From NCBI RefSeq assembly GCF_007896845.1, contig NZ_VOHS01000008.1, positions 62,001 through 126,000 on the forward strand: a stretch of DNA of 64,000 bases. The letters run 5' to 3'. This DNA comes from Chitinophaga pinensis (GTDB lineage Bacteria; Bacteroidota; Bacteroidia; Chitinophagales; Chitinophagaceae). Position 1 is the stretch's first letter. Every line of letters starts with the position of its first letter. The notes below the pieces were generated by a model that did no database searches, had not been told where the DNA came from, and saw nothing but the letters and a program-made list of their open reading frames with translations. This document shows positions 24,948 through 35,070 of this stretch, piece after piece. Position numbers and translations under genes: made by a program.

Positions 24948-26525
24948 TTAAGCGAATCTTGGTTTCAGTTCGTTAGCCAGAGTCACCATGCGTTTGATAC
25001 CATCATCAGGCAGGTTACCCTTCTTGAAATCACCCAAAACTTCAGGCAGACGTACTTCCATTTCGTTCAGGAAAGCCTCTTCGAATGCTTTTACATTCTT
25101 AACAGGAACGTCACGCAGCAGACCCTGAGTACCCAGATAGATCATTGCTACCTGTTTTTCTACAGCGTATGGAGTGAACTGAGCCTGTTTCAGGATTTCC
25201 ACGTTACGGGCACCTTTATCGAGTACTGCTTTGGTAGCAGCATCCAGGTCACCACCGAATTTGGAGAACGCTTCCATCTCACGATACTGTGCCTGGTCCA
25301 GTTTCAGGGTACCAGATACTTTCTTCATGGATTTGATCTGAGCGTTACCACCTACACGGCTTACGGAGATACCTACGTTGATCGCCGGGCGGATACCTGC
25401 GTTGAACAGGTTGGATTCCAGGAAGATCTGACCGTCAGTGATGGAGATTACGTTAGTTGGGATGTAAGCAGATACGTCACCAGCCTGTGTTTCGATGATA
25501 GGCAATGCTGTCAGGGAACCACCACCTTTTACCAGGTGTTTGATAGATTCTGGCAGATCGTTCATCTGTTTAGCGATATCATCCTTGCTGATTACTTTCG
25601 CCGCACGTTCCAGCAGACGGGAGTGCAGGTAGAATACGTCACCAGGATAAGCTTCACGACCAGGAGGACGACGCAGCAGCAGGGATACCTCACGGTAAGC
25701 AACGGCCTGTTTGGACAGATCATCATAAACGATCAGTGCAGGACGACCGGTGTCACGGAAGAACTCACCGATGGCAGCACCAGCGAATGGAGCGTAGAAC
25801 TGCAGTGGAGCCGGATCTGCTGCAGAAGCTGCAACGATTGTAGTGTACGCCATAGCGCCTGCTTCCTGCAGGGTTTTCATCACACCAGCGATGGTAGATG
25901 CTTTCTGACCTACTGCTACATAGATACAATATACTGGTTTACCAGCGTCGAAGAATTCTTTCTGGTTGATGATAGTGTCGATACAGATCGCGGTTTTACC
26001 GGTCTGACGGTCACCGATCACCAGCTCACGCTGACCACGACCAACCGGGATCATCGCATCGATCGCTTTGATACCTGTCTGCAGTGGTTCTTTTACTGGT
26101 TCACGGAACAGAACGCCCGGAGCTTTACGTTCCAGTGGCATTTCGTACAGTTCGCCAGTGATTGGGCCTTTACCATCGATAGCAGCACCCAGAGTATTTA
26201 CAACACGACCAACCATGCCTTCACCCACTTTAATGGATGCGATCTGGCCGGTGCGGCGTACTTTAAAACCTTCTTTAATCTCTCCGGATTCACCCATCAA
26301 TACCACACCTACGTTGTCTTCTTCCAGGTTCAGTGCGATAGCTTTTACGCCGTTTTCGAACTCAACCAGTTCACCGTAACCAACGTTGTTTAATCCATAG
26401 ATACGAGCGATACCGTCTCCAACCTGCAATACCGTACCAACCTCTTCCAGGTCAGCAGCAGCATTGAAGTTGCTTAGTTGCTGGCGTAATATCGCCGAAA
26501 TTTCATCAGGTTTTATCTCCACCAT
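24948..26525 (-). CDS. atpA: ATP synthase F1 subunit alpha
   Basis: 525 residues. Non-catalytic nucleotide-binding subunit of the F1 head. Walker [10 protein letters not shown] at about 170-178; [17 protein letters not shown] and the signature [17 protein letters not shown] are present. It is the last gene of the atpB-E-F-H-A run: a strong terminator follows 20 bases on, then a TonB receptor unit, so atpG (gamma), which usually follows atpA, is not here. An 86-base gap with a hairpin separates it from atpH. Confidence 0.97.
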   Translation of the reverse strand: MVEIKPDEISAILRQQLSNFNAAADLEEVGTVLQVGDGIARIYGLNNVGYGELVEFENGVKAIALNLEEDNVGVVLMGESGEIKEGFKVRRTGQIASIKVGEGMVGRVVNTLGAAIDGKGPITGELYEMPLERKAPGVLFREPVKEPLQTGIKAIDAMIPVGRGQRELVIGDRQTGKTAICIDTIINQKEFFDAGKPVYCIYVAVGQKASTIAGVMKTLQEAGAMAYTTIVAASAADPAPLQFYAPFAGAAIGEFFRDTGRPALIVYDDLSKQAVAYREVSLLLRRPPGREAYPGDVFYLHSRLLERAAKVISKDDIAKQMNDLPESIKHLVKGGGSLTALPIIETQAGDVSAYIPTNVISITDGQIFLESNLFNAGIRPAINVGISVSRVGGNAQIKSMKKVSGTLKLDQAQYREMEAFSKFGGDLDAATKAVLDKGARNVEILKQAQFTPYAVEKQVAMIYLGTQGLLRDVPVKNVKAFEEAFLNEMEVRLPEVLGDFKKGNLPDDGIKRMVTLANELKPRFA

Positions 26526-26572
26526 AATGTATACTTTTTAAAAATAGTCGTTAAGAGAATGAATATAACGAC

Positions 26573-26604
26573 AACAGCTTTGCGTGTACGCAGCGGCTGC
26601 TGTT
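26573..26604 (-). repeat. Intercistronic hairpin between atpH and atpA
   Basis: AACAGC pairs with GCTGTT, enclosing a smaller GCGTGTACGC stem. No T-tract follows, so transcript processing or stability is more likely than termination. Confidence 0.5.
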
Positions 26605-26611
26605 AATTGTA

Positions 26612-27172
26612 TTATCTGATATTGTGAACGTAAATATTCTCAGCAAATTGCTTTTTGATATCGTTCAGATCACGCAGTACAGAGGCGTCGTAAAGGTTGT
26701 TATCGGATTCCAGTACGAAACCACCGATCAGGTCGGGGTTTACGGCAGCTTCCAGTGTTACCTTTTTATCAGTACCAGCCTGTACTTTGGTTTTGATAAC
26801 ATCCAGTACAGCTGCATCCATTGGAACAGCGGTAGTGATCTTTACTTTGCTGATGTTTTTCAGCACATCATACTGTCTGCTGAACTCCTGCGCTATTTCA
26901 GGCAGGTTACCTTCCCTTCCTTTCACTACCAGCAGCTTTACAAAGGCAGCAGTAATAGCGCTCACTTTACCGTCGAAGATGGCAGCAAGGATCTGCTGTT
27001 TCTTATCAGGCTTGATGATCGGACTTCTCAGCAGGGCTACTACGTCCGGGTTGGTCCTGGACAACTGCTGCAGGAACTGCATATCAGTATGTACAGCTTC
27101 CAGCTGACCCTTTTCGGAGGACAGATCTACCAGAGATTTTGCGTAGCGGGATGCTAAACGGGGATTCTGCAT
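26612..27172 (-). CDS. atpH: ATP synthase F1 subunit delta
   Basis: 186 residues. Peripheral-stalk protein that joins the F1 alpha/beta head to the b subunits. N-terminal NPRLASRYAKSLVDLSSEKG is the typical helical start; the C-terminal NPDLIGGFVLESDNNLYDASV matches the conserved family end. Between atpF and atpA as expected. Confidence 0.95.
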   Translation of the reverse strand: MQNPRLASRYAKSLVDLSSEKGQLEAVHTDMQFLQQLSRTNPDVVALLRSPIIKPDKKQQILAAIFDGKVSAITAAFVKLLVVKGREGNLPEIAQEFSRQYDVLKNISKVKITTAVPMDAAVLDVIKTKVQAGTDKKVTLEAAVNPDLIGGFVLESDNNLYDASVLRDLNDIKKQFAENIYVHNIR

Positions 27173-27197
27173 ATTTATATATCTTTTGGCCTTTCAA

Positions 27198-27279
27198 GCT
27201 GAAAGCTACAGGAAAAGGACAATCATGTCATCTATTTCCTGTAGCTTCCGCTTTTCAGCCTATCGCTTTAGTTTAATTT
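27198..27279 (-). repeat. Intercistronic hairpin between atpF and atpH
   Basis: GCTACAGGAAA (27205-27215) pairs perfectly with TTTCCTGTAGC (27255-27265), and GCTGAAA/TTTCAGC extends the stem after a 7-base bulge. It overlaps the last codons of atpF. No T-tract follows. Confidence 0.7.
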
Positions 27280-27762
27280 GATTTCTCCTGCCAGTTCTTT
27301 GATGTAGCTTTCCTGTGCTGTTTTGTCAGTCAGTTCTTTACGTAACACCTTCTCAGCTACCTCAATTACCAGTTTACCCACCTGATTTTTCACGTCGGTC
27401 AGCGCTGCCATCTTCTGGTTGTCGATAGCAGTATATGCTTCACTGATGATTTTCTTAGCTTCTGCCTGAGCCTGAGTTTTAGCTTCGCTGAGGATCTGAT
27501 CTTTAGCATCTTTTGCTTCTTTCAGAATCTTGCTTCTCTCAGCTTTTGCTTCTGCCAGTACGTGCTCATGTTCAGCTTTCATCTGAGCCATTTCTTCCTT
27601 TACTCTCTCAGCAGATGCGATTGCATCAGAGATAGATGTTTCCCTTTCTTTCAGCGTAGAGAGGATTGGTTTCCACGCGAATTTTTTCAGGATGAGGAAT
27701 ACTATTACGAATATGATTAATGAAATGAAAAACAAGCCTAACGCGGGCTGTAACAGATCCAT
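27268..27762 (-). CDS. atpF: ATP synthase F0 subunit b
   Basis: 164 residues. One N-terminal membrane helix (about 8-27, GLFFISLIIFVIVFLILKKF) followed by a long charged coiled coil (30-140, rich in A, E, K), the layout of subunit b, which forms the peripheral stalk. Flanked by hairpin-containing gaps of 117 bases (atpE side) and 95 bases (atpH side), long for a phylum with compact operons. Confidence 0.95.
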   Translation of the reverse strand: MDLLQPALGLFFISLIIFVIVFLILKKFAWKPILSTLKERETSISDAIASAERVKEEMAQMKAEHEHVLAEAKAERSKILKEAKDAKDQILSEAKTQAQAEAKKIISEAYTAIDNQKMAALTDVKNQVGKLVIEVAEKVLRKELTDKTAQESYIKELAGEIKLN

Positions 27763-27831
27763 GATTATGAATATTTAATTTGTTCGCAAGTTGTTTGATA
27801 AGCAATCAGGATACACATCCTTAAAATGAAG

Positions 27832-27870
27832 ATTACTGCATCCTTTGCCCTGTGCGCCAGATGCAGTAAT
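27832..27870 (-). repeat. Intercistronic hairpin between atpE and atpF
   Basis: ATTACTGCATC (27832-27842) pairs perfectly with GATGCAGTAAT (27860-27870) around a 17-nt loop, ending 9 bases past the atpE stop on the minus strand. No T-tract follows. Confidence 0.7.
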
Positions 27871-27879
27871 AAGTTAGCC

Positions 27880-28197
<318 letters not shown>

Positions 28198-28210
28198 CTA
28201 ATGAAATATA

Positions 28211-29353
28211 TTAATGGTGCTTGTGGTCACCCTCGTGATGGTCATCATGGTGAGCCACTTCCATACCCTGACCGATGAATACAGCTGTCAGGTTAGCGAA
28301 GATAAACGCCTGAATGAAAGCAACCAGCAGTTCCAGCATCATCATTACGATGTTGAACAGGATAGTGATCGGTAAGAACCCGTAACCAGCGCCCTTGTTA
28401 ATGGAACCGAAGATAAATACCAGGGAAATAATGCTCAGGATGATGATGTGACCTGCCAGGATATTGGCAAACAGTCGGATCATCAGAGACACCGGCTTAG
28501 TGAAGATACCGATGATCTCTACAGGCACCAGAATTGGTTTAACCCATCCTGGAACCGGTGGGTTCAGCAGGTGAGACCAGAAATGCTTGTTAGCACTTAC
28601 CATAGTCGCAATGAAGCTGATCAGCGCCAGTGCGAAGGTCACAGCGATATTACCGGTTACGTTAGCAGAACCCGGTAACAGACCCAGCAGGTTATTGATT
28701 AATATAAAGAAGAAGAAGGTCAGAATGAATGGAGTATAACGTTCAGCATTCACACCCGGAATGTTTGGTTTTACAACCTCGTCGCGGATGAAGATGATCA
28801 CCGGCTCAACCAGACTTTGTAAACCTTTAGGCGCTTTCTTAGAACCTCTTGTTGTGTAAGCTTTTGCTACGGAAGTCATCAGCCAGATCAGCAGGATAGC
28901 CGCGATGATCATAGATGTGATGTTCTTTGTGATAGACAGATCGTAGACCTCAGCACCTGTCGGATTATCATTTGCATCTACTGCAATGATCTTCTCATCA
29001 GGATATTTAGCCTCTTCCAGCCCTTTTTCCTCACGGTAGTGTTTGTTTACCAGACGGTAGCCATCATGAGACGCATGTCCATGATGGAACGCTGAGGAAG
29101 AAAAGCTGCTGATGCCTTTCTCTTTGCTATACATAATAACAGGCAGAGGAAGAGTCACATGTGACTCACCGAGGCTGAAAAGGTGCCAGTCATGGGCATC
29201 CTTTACGTGGCCAAGAAGTACCTCTTTGGCGTCAAAACCCTTCTTAGGCTCCTCATGAGCTTCTGAAGTATTCGCAAACGTGTTAAAACCGCTTATGCAA
29301 AATGCAAGAATAAGGGCTACCAGCTTATATTTGGACAGAGTGTAGGAAATCAC
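28211..29353 (-). CDS. atpB: ATP synthase F0 subunit a
   Basis: 380 residues, longer than the ~270 of E. coli because of an N-terminal extension of about 130 residues that begins with a signal-like segment (to about residue 28, FNTFANTSEA), as in other Bacteroidota. The helix with the essential arginine (SLMIRLFANILAGH) lies near 285-298, and the C-terminus is histidine-rich (HHDDHHEGDHKHH). The start is GTG at 29353: there is no in-frame ATG, and a promoter box at 29373-29380 lies 19 bases upstream. First gene of the operon. Confidence 0.95.
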   Translation of the reverse strand: MISYTLSKYKLVALILAFCISGFNTFANTSEAHEEPKKGFDAKEVLLGHVKDAHDWHLFSLGESHVTLPLPVIMYSKEKGISSFSSSAFHHGHASHDGYRLVNKHYREEKGLEEAKYPDEKIIAVDANDNPTGAEVYDLSITKNITSMIIAAILLIWLMTSVAKAYTTRGSKKAPKGLQSLVEPVIIFIRDEVVKPNIPGVNAERYTPFILTFFFFILINNLLGLLPGSANVTGNIAVTFALALISFIATMVSANKHFWSHLLNPPVPGWVKPILVPVEIIGIFTKPVSLMIRLFANILAGHIIILSIISLVFIFGSINKGAGYGFLPITILFNIVMMMLELLVAFIQAFIFANLTAVFIGQGMEVAHHDDHHEGDHKHH

Positions 29354-29372
29354 CGCTTTCTGAAATTTTGCG

Positions 29373-29380
29373 CAAAGATA
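29373..29380 (-). promoter_or_regulatory. ATP synthase operon -7 promoter box
   Basis: On the minus strand TATCTTTG fits TAnnTTTG, 19 bases before the atpB GTG. Confidence 0.6.
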
Positions 29381-29431
29381 GCAGTTTTATTATCAAAAAG
29401 GTAAGCGAATCCAAAAAATATATACAACTAA

Positions 29432-29458
29432 AGAGGGACCGCTTTCGACGGTCCCTCT
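29432..29458 (-). terminator. Hairpin after the DUF3857 gene
   Basis: AGAGGGACCG/CGGTCCCTCT, 10-bp perfect stem, 7-nt loop; the minus-strand tail is TTAGTTGTATATATTT, so a modest U-tract. Confidence 0.65.
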
Positions 29459-29480
29459 CGCGTATAACATATTGAATTAT

Positions 29481-31208
29481 TTACTTAAATGAAACATATT
29501 TCTGCTCAGCGGCTACAATTAAATTGAAGAATTCTTTCATCTTCGGGAACGCTTCCGGCTTGATGTTGTCACGGATATTTGTCTGAAACACCCGCTTGAT
29601 TAACAACTTATTAGGAGCAGCTTTAATATATGACAACTCATATTTCATATCTCCAAAGCTCGCCTGCACATTGGAAGGCACCAGATCAAAGGCCTTGCCC
29701 GCCGGTAACTCTATTTCTACCTCCGTGTTGTAGTCATCCACATTCTCATACTTCCAGTACTCAAATGGATACTGACGGACCTCATTATTGAAGATATCCA
29801 CCGTAGCGACTATATCCATTAAAGGTGGTTTCAGCATACTCAGGTCGCCTACGCTTATCACATCATTCTTCACCGTATAGGTTTCATCCATCATCACCGT
29901 GTCACTCAGATTGTCCAGATTACGGAAAGCAAATTTCTCCAAAGTCACCGGATTACGGAACTGCCCGGACACCGCTTCCTGCAGGTTCTGCTTCAGCTCG
30001 TCCTGCGCCTTTTCTCCGTAACTGCTACGGAAACCAGACGCGACCTCTCCATTGGTTGTTACCACCGTATTGATATGCAGGTCAGCGTTATCTACTAATA
30101 CCTTGCTGCGACGATGCTTGATAACGTTGGCGTTAGCCCTGGGCTCATATAATTGTATGAGCTCTCCGCTCTTATACTCATAAGGAATATTCAGTATCTG
30201 TGCGCCCGCCAGACTTTGTGGCATCGCATTGAATGGCAAGTGATTATCCGTCAGCTCCAGAGTACGGTAGTCCGTCCCGTCTTTATACCTTGCCACACAA
30301 TGGTTAAACTCCATGGATGGCAGTCGCATACTGTGCTGTCCATTACTACGGGTACTCACCAATACCAGATTAGCATCCATACCCGCCTTACGGGCAAAAG
30401 ACACAAACAGGGCTGACAGATCTTTACAGTCACCCAGACGGGTATTCAGCGTCTTTGAGGCACGCTGTGGAACATATGCACCCTGCCTGAAAGATACAGA
30501 ACTGTAACTGATATTTTCTTCAATGTAGTTGTAAATGCGACGCGCCTTTTCCTGTTCATTCAGACCAGCAATACCTGAAGGGAATATCTCCTTGTAAGCA
30601 GCATTGATGTCAAAATCCTCTTTTGACTGAATGCGTGTAATATCACTGTACCACTCCGCAATGTAATCCCATGACCTGACGGTTGAGACATGTAGTACAC
30701 TACCGATGTCGCCTGCTGCCGGACTATAACTCTCCTCCTTCAATACCGGCAGATTGCGCATCTCCCAGGTGTACAGGCGGAAATTCTCATGTTTACTCTC
30801 CACCGGCTTAATGTTATTGACATTGTTGACCAACTCATAGTAGATCGGCACCTGATCTGCCACCAGTACGCTATATCTGGCAGTCAGCGTCGGATTGAAT
30901 GCGGAGAAATAGAACTTATCCCAATACTCACGTCCCAAACGACCAATACCATAACTACTGAGTTTATAGCTGAGGTACACCACATCGCCCGGTTCCAGTC
31001 GTGTATACACCAGCTCATTCTCATATGTCTCCGCTGGTATCTTTGCCCCACTGGCTTTCACCACTTCCGCCTTAACAATGGTCAGGTCTTCATATACACT
31101 GTTGTAAGGAATACGGATCTCTTTCCAGTAATCCAGCCCTTCTTTATTGTTGACATAAACCGCTGAATTCATCACGCGCTCACTGGCCCCTTCTCCGTAT
31201 AACACCAC
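29481..31208 (-). CDS. C-terminal segment: DUF3857 plus transglutaminase-like domain
   Basis: Third frame of the interrupted gene; its open frame could start at 31208 (a GTG) but the coding signal continues upstream to the frameshift near 31256. DUF3857 lies first (EIRIPYNSVYEDLTIVKAEV), then a transglutaminase-like core with cysteine in NTRLGDCKDLSALFVSFARK, histidine in SMEFNHCVARY and aspartate in LELTDN, the expected Cys-His-Asp triad. Such domains may be peptidases or cross-linking enzymes; no substrate is known. Confidence 0.8.
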   Translation of the reverse strand: MVLYGEGASERVMNSAVYVNNKEGLDYWKEIRIPYNSVYEDLTIVKAEVVKASGAKIPAETYENELVYTRLEPGDVVYLSYKLSSYGIGRLGREYWDKFYFSAFNPTLTARYSVLVADQVPIYYELVNNVNNIKPVESKHENFRLYTWEMRNLPVLKEESYSPAAGDIGSVLHVSTVRSWDYIAEWYSDITRIQSKEDFDINAAYKEIFPSGIAGLNEQEKARRIYNYIEENISYSSVSFRQGAYVPQRASKTLNTRLGDCKDLSALFVSFARKAGMDANLVLVSTRSNGQHSMRLPSMEFNHCVARYKDGTDYRTLELTDNHLPFNAMPQSLAGAQILNIPYEYKSGELIQLYEPRANANVIKHRRSKVLVDNADLHINTVVTTNGEVASGFRSSYGEKAQDELKQNLQEAVSGQFRNPVTLEKFAFRNLDNLSDTVMMDETYTVKNDVISVGDLSMLKPPLMDIVATVDIFNNEVRQYPFEYWKYENVDDYNTEVEIELPAGKAFDLVPSNVQASFGDMKYELSYIKAAPNKLLIKRVFQTNIRDNIKPEAFPKMKEFFNLIVAAEQKYVSFK

Positions 31209-33073
31209 CTTATTGTCCGAGAAAACATAACTATAACTCTTTGAAGTATCCTTTTTGACTTCAGGTATTTACTGATCTCTGCGTAGTAATCGGTTTGTGG
31301 GAAATAACTGAACACATCCGGCTTGTTCTCCAGTTCACGTATCTTTTCGCGATAAGAATAACCTCCGGAATACAAGCTTAACGCCTGCTTATAATATTCA
31401 AGCGCTTTCTGTTTATCTCCTTTCTGCAGATAAGCACTGGCAATATCGCCCAATGGCTGATGACTGTATGGACTGATCTGATGCTGTATCTGCAGATAGC
31501 GAATCGCAGAATCATATTCCTGCCTCGCATAAAAATGATTCACTAATGGGCGGTACACATCGATATCATAAGGTATAGTTGCCGCAATTTTCCGCAGCGT
31601 CGCCATTCCTTTCTCCATTTCATTCTGCTGGAAATACAGGTCTGCCATTTCATTTGCCATATCAGTCTGCAGGTGATTTGCCTGATATTTTTCCAGTACT
31701 TTCAGTGCTTCCACAGGATCTTTTAACATCTGCGCATAATACTGATACATTACAGTAACGATCGTCGTACTTTCAGGATACTTCGCGTAAGCATATTTCA
31801 GCAGAGATATCATACTGTCCACCCGTTGCAGATAAGCATTCAATGACAACTTCCTGATAACGGTATAGATCTTCTCTCCATTTTTTGCCTCCATCTGTTT
31901 AATCACTTCCAGCGCTTCACTATACTTCTTTTCTTTTTCCAGCTGATCTTCTTCGGACTGTTTTACCAGATAATTCTCAGGATCCTGCTGCTTGAGTTTC
32001 TCGTATAGTTCTGTCAGGATAGTCCTGTCATATTGATAAGACAGGCCTTGTGTGTAATTGAATAGAATCAGCGCATTGTCAGGATACTTTTTGAAGATTC
32101 CATACATCGCCTCTTTAGCTTTATCTGATTCGGTATTACGGGTATACACTTTTGCCAGCAACATCGGGAAGATGGGATCCTGTGGGTATTTCGTCATCTG
32201 TTCTCTGAAATATACCTCTGCAAAATGTGGTAACAGTTTCGGTACATCGGTACTCTTATCCGTCTGATATTCCTGTACCTCATTTGTACTGGAAATGCCT
32301 TTCAACGGGGCATATTTCTCATCTGCCACACGTACAATAAAATTAGGAATGTCTTCACTGGTAAAACTGATCTGCACAAGTACCCTGTTATACCCTTTGT
32401 TCAGATGACATTTAACATTGTACTTGTCCATTTCAGTTGTATGTTCCTCTTCTTCGGAGATCAACAGTTTATCATTTACCCATACTTTCAAGGCACCGCG
32501 TGCACCTGTACAAATGATGGCATCTTTATCCGCATCAGCATAAACAAATGTCTGTGCATAACCAACACCTGTTCTGGCAGGAAAAATGCCTCCTACAAAG
32601 GACCATCCCGCATCATCTGCATACAAAGGCTTAAACCAGTCTATAGTTGTGTTATTATAAGAAGTAAATCCTTTGCCCGCGCGTGGTTCTTTCAGCGGTC
32701 CGTGCTCTTTATTGAAACCACTTCCGCTGATATTATCAAAAACACCGGTAAACTGCCAGTTGCGTAGACCTCCGATCTGCGCATAATATGCATCAGCACT
32801 GTCCTTTTTTTGACCGCGCACAAGACTTAAGCCCCTGAAATAACTGGCAGCAGCTTTCAGCGAACCGTTAAAGCGTGGTTCAGTAAGGACTCTGTTAAGA
32901 TTGGATAATTGTTTACCGTCCTTGGTATCATATTCACCAAGTATGGCATCGTTGAACCACAATGCGTATACGTAAGGGTTTATCTCCGTAAATACATCCA
33001 GTGGATTGGGATAACGGTCAAGGAAGGTATCACCGTTTCCTTCATATGTTTCCAGTAATATCAATGCCGCCAT
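31172..33073 (-). CDS. Central segment: beta-sandwich and tetratricopeptide repeats
   Basis: Second frame of the interrupted gene. About 130-270 residues into it is a region with WQFTGVFDNISGSGFNKEHG, GYAQTFVYADADKDA and LKVWVNDKLLIS that looks like a galactose-binding-type beta sandwich. After that come several TPR units (LNAYLQRVDSMISLLKYAYA; PLGDIASAYLQKGDKQKALE is a clean one). The last 30 residues after FSYFPQTDYYAEISKYLK are out-of-frame sequence. Confidence 0.75.
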   Translation of the reverse strand: MAALILLETYEGNGDTFLDRYPNPLDVFTEINPYVYALWFNDAILGEYDTKDGKQLSNLNRVLTEPRFNGSLKAAASYFRGLSLVRGQKKDSADAYYAQIGGLRNWQFTGVFDNISGSGFNKEHGPLKEPRAGKGFTSYNNTTIDWFKPLYADDAGWSFVGGIFPARTGVGYAQTFVYADADKDAIICTGARGALKVWVNDKLLISEEEEHTTEMDKYNVKCHLNKGYNRVLVQISFTSEDIPNFIVRVADEKYAPLKGISSTNEVQEYQTDKSTDVPKLLPHFAEVYFREQMTKYPQDPIFPMLLAKVYTRNTESDKAKEAMYGIFKKYPDNALILFNYTQGLSYQYDRTILTELYEKLKQQDPENYLVKQSEEDQLEKEKKYSEALEVIKQMEAKNGEKIYTVIRKLSLNAYLQRVDSMISLLKYAYAKYPESTTIVTVMYQYYAQMLKDPVEALKVLEKYQANHLQTDMANEMADLYFQQNEMEKGMATLRKIAATIPYDIDVYRPLVNHFYARQEYDSAIRYLQIQHQISPYSHQPLGDIASAYLQKGDKQKALEYYKQALSLYSGGYSYREKIRELENKPDVFSYFPQTDYYAEISKYLKSKRILQRVIVMFSRTIRWCYTEKGPVSA

Positions 33074-33296
33074 GGCATTGTTCTTTTGGCAGGATCACTT
33101 TTCAGTGCGTTCCTGAAATACGCGACAGCGCGGGTTTTGTCATTTTTGTTAAGTGCGTCCCATGCTTTTTCATAGTCCCCTGCGAAGGCAGCAACAAACG
33201 AGAAGAGCGATAACAGCGTACAGATAACAACAGACTTTTTTAAGCAGCTCATAAAATAGGTAGGGATTATTGTTTCACTACTCTAAATTAACGAAA

Positions 33297-35066
33297 CTAG
33301 CCCATATTCACTCCTGTCTGTCTGAACTGCATGCTGTGCAATTTATAGTAGAATCCTTCCAGTTTCAATAGTTCTTCATGGGTACCCATCTCCCTGATCT
33401 CTCCTTTATCCAGCACAATGATTTTGCTGGCTTTACTGATGGTGGATAATCTATGTGCAATGATGATAGAAGTTCTATCGGAGATCAGCTTATCAATAGC
33501 ACGCTGGATGAGGATTTCGGATTCTGTATCTACTGAAGAAGTAGCCTCGTCCAGTATGAGAATTGATGGATCATAGAGTAACGCACGTACAAAGGATATC
33601 AGCTGGCGTTGCCCCAGAGACAGGGTGCTTCCTCTTTCCATTACCTGATAATCATAACCACCTGGTAACTGCAGAATAAAGTCATGTAATCCTATCAGCT
33701 TAGCTGCTTCCTCTACCTGTTCACGGCTGATAGCCGGATTACGAAGCGTTATATTCTCATACACTGAACCTGCAAACAGGAATACATCCTGCAATACCAC
33801 ACCGATCTTACTGCGCAAAGCTTTCAGTGTGAAGTCCTTAATATCTGTCCCATCCAGCAGAATACGGCCTTTCTGTATCTCATAAAGACGGTTCAGAATG
33901 CTGATAATGGTCGTTTTCCCGGAGCCTGTATGGCCAACGATTGCAATCGTATCTCCCGGATTGGCGCTGAAGTCAATGTCCTTCAGTACATATTCTGCAT
34001 CCTTATAGGCAAAATATACATGGTCGAAGGTGATCGCACCTTTCATACCCGCGGCATCTTTCGTGCCGTTATCGGTAATATGGTCATCGCTGTCCATGAT
34101 ACGGAACACACGTTCGCTGGCTACCATTCCCATCTGCAGGGTATTGAACTTATCTGCCAGCATACGCAGCGGACGGAATAACATATTCAGGTACATGATA
34201 AAAGCAATCATCACACCTTGTGTCACCTCATAGTTAAGCACTTTATTGGCACCCCACCATACCATCAATCCGAGGGAAATAGCCAGTATTATTTCCACAA
34301 CAGGGAAAAACACGGAGTAGGCAAAGATCGCATCAATATTGGCAGTACGGTGTTCTTTATTGATCTGGCGGAAGCGGGCGTATTCACGTTTTTCACCGGT
34401 AAAAGCCTGTACAATCACAACGCCTGTCAGGTGTTCCTGCACAAAGGCATTCAGTGCCGATACCGCATTTCTCACGCGGTAAAAGGACTTGTTGACACTT
34501 TCCTTAAAAATGTAGGTCGCAATGATCAGTACCGGGAAAGGAGAAAGACTTACCAGTGTTAAGCGCCAGTCTTCGATAAACATCACTACCAGAATGGCAA
34601 TGATCATAAGCATATCAGCGATTATGGAGATCAGCCCTTCTGAGAAAACATCGTTAATCGCCTCAATATCGTTGATGGTACGCGTCGTTAGTGTACCGAT
34701 AGGCGTCTTGTCAAAAAAACCGAGGTTCAGGTGGACGATCTTTCTGTAAACCGCCACACGGAGGTCTTTTACAACGGACTGTCCCAGCCAGTTAGTGAGA
34801 TAGGAGAAGTAGAAACGCATGACCGTTTCCAACAACAGGAGAATCACCTGTACGATAGTGATGTAGATCAGCATCTGCATTAACTGACCCGCAATATATT
34901 TATCAACTGTTAGCTGTATCAGGTATGGCCGCATGGGCGATATAACGGCAAGTAACACCGTCAGGAACATCGAAAGATAGAACGAGCGCCTGTATGGAAC
35001 TGCATAAGTGAATATCCTCCTTAATAAGCTAATATCAAAAACCTTCTTGACCGCTGTATTTTCCAC
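33297..35066 (-). CDS. ABC exporter, fused permease and ATPase
   Basis: 589 residues. An N-terminal six-helix ABC exporter membrane domain (to about 315) is followed by the nucleotide-binding domain: Walker A GHTGSGKTT at about 378-386, Q-loop VLQDVFLF, signature LSLGQRQL, Walker B ILILDEATSSVD, H-loop IIAHRLST. It resembles MsbA/LmrA-type lipid or multidrug exporters that work as dimers in the inner membrane. The start is GTG at 35066, only 4 bases after a promoter box (35071-35078), so the message may be leaderless or the true start may lie further in. Gap of 44 bases to the DUF3857 start. Confidence 0.93.
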   Translation of the reverse strand: MENTAVKKVFDISLLRRIFTYAVPYRRSFYLSMFLTVLLAVISPMRPYLIQLTVDKYIAGQLMQMLIYITIVQVILLLLETVMRFYFSYLTNWLGQSVVKDLRVAVYRKIVHLNLGFFDKTPIGTLTTRTINDIEAINDVFSEGLISIIADMLMIIAILVVMFIEDWRLTLVSLSPFPVLIIATYIFKESVNKSFYRVRNAVSALNAFVQEHLTGVVIVQAFTGEKREYARFRQINKEHRTANIDAIFAYSVFFPVVEIILAISLGLMVWWGANKVLNYEVTQGVMIAFIMYLNMLFRPLRMLADKFNTLQMGMVASERVFRIMDSDDHITDNGTKDAAGMKGAITFDHVYFAYKDAEYVLKDIDFSANPGDTIAIVGHTGSGKTTIISILNRLYEIQKGRILLDGTDIKDFTLKALRSKIGVVLQDVFLFAGSVYENITLRNPAISREQVEEAAKLIGLHDFILQLPGGYDYQVMERGSTLSLGQRQLISFVRALLYDPSILILDEATSSVDTESEILIQRAIDKLISDRTSIIIAHRLSTISKASKIIVLDKGEIREMGTHEELLKLEGFYYKLHSMQFRQTGVNMG

Positions 35067-35070
35067 CGTA

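Larger units (their letters stand above)
29481..33252 (-). pseudogene. Secreted TPR / DUF3857 / transglutaminase-like protein broken by two frameshifts
   Basis: Three consecutive reading frames together encode one protein of about 1,257 residues. The start is at 33252 with signal peptide MSCLKKSVVICTLLSLFSF. Frame change 1 lies at 33084-33087: adding one A to the AAAA run gives DPAKKNNAMAALILLE and joins the first frame to the second. Frame change 2 lies at 31252-31256: adding one A to the AAAAA run gives SKKDTSKSYSYVFSDN and joins the second to the third. Both are single-base contractions of A runs on the coding strand, so a sequencing or assembly error is as likely as real decay. The restored order is N-terminal repeats, beta-sandwich-like region, TPRs, DUF3857, transglutaminase-like domain. 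Function unknown. Confidence 0.85.

Noticed and set aside
25536..26393. 285-residue open frame antisense to atpA
   Set aside because: It lies wholly inside a certain gene, its product has no recognisable domain, and long antisense frames are common opposite conserved genes with biased codons.
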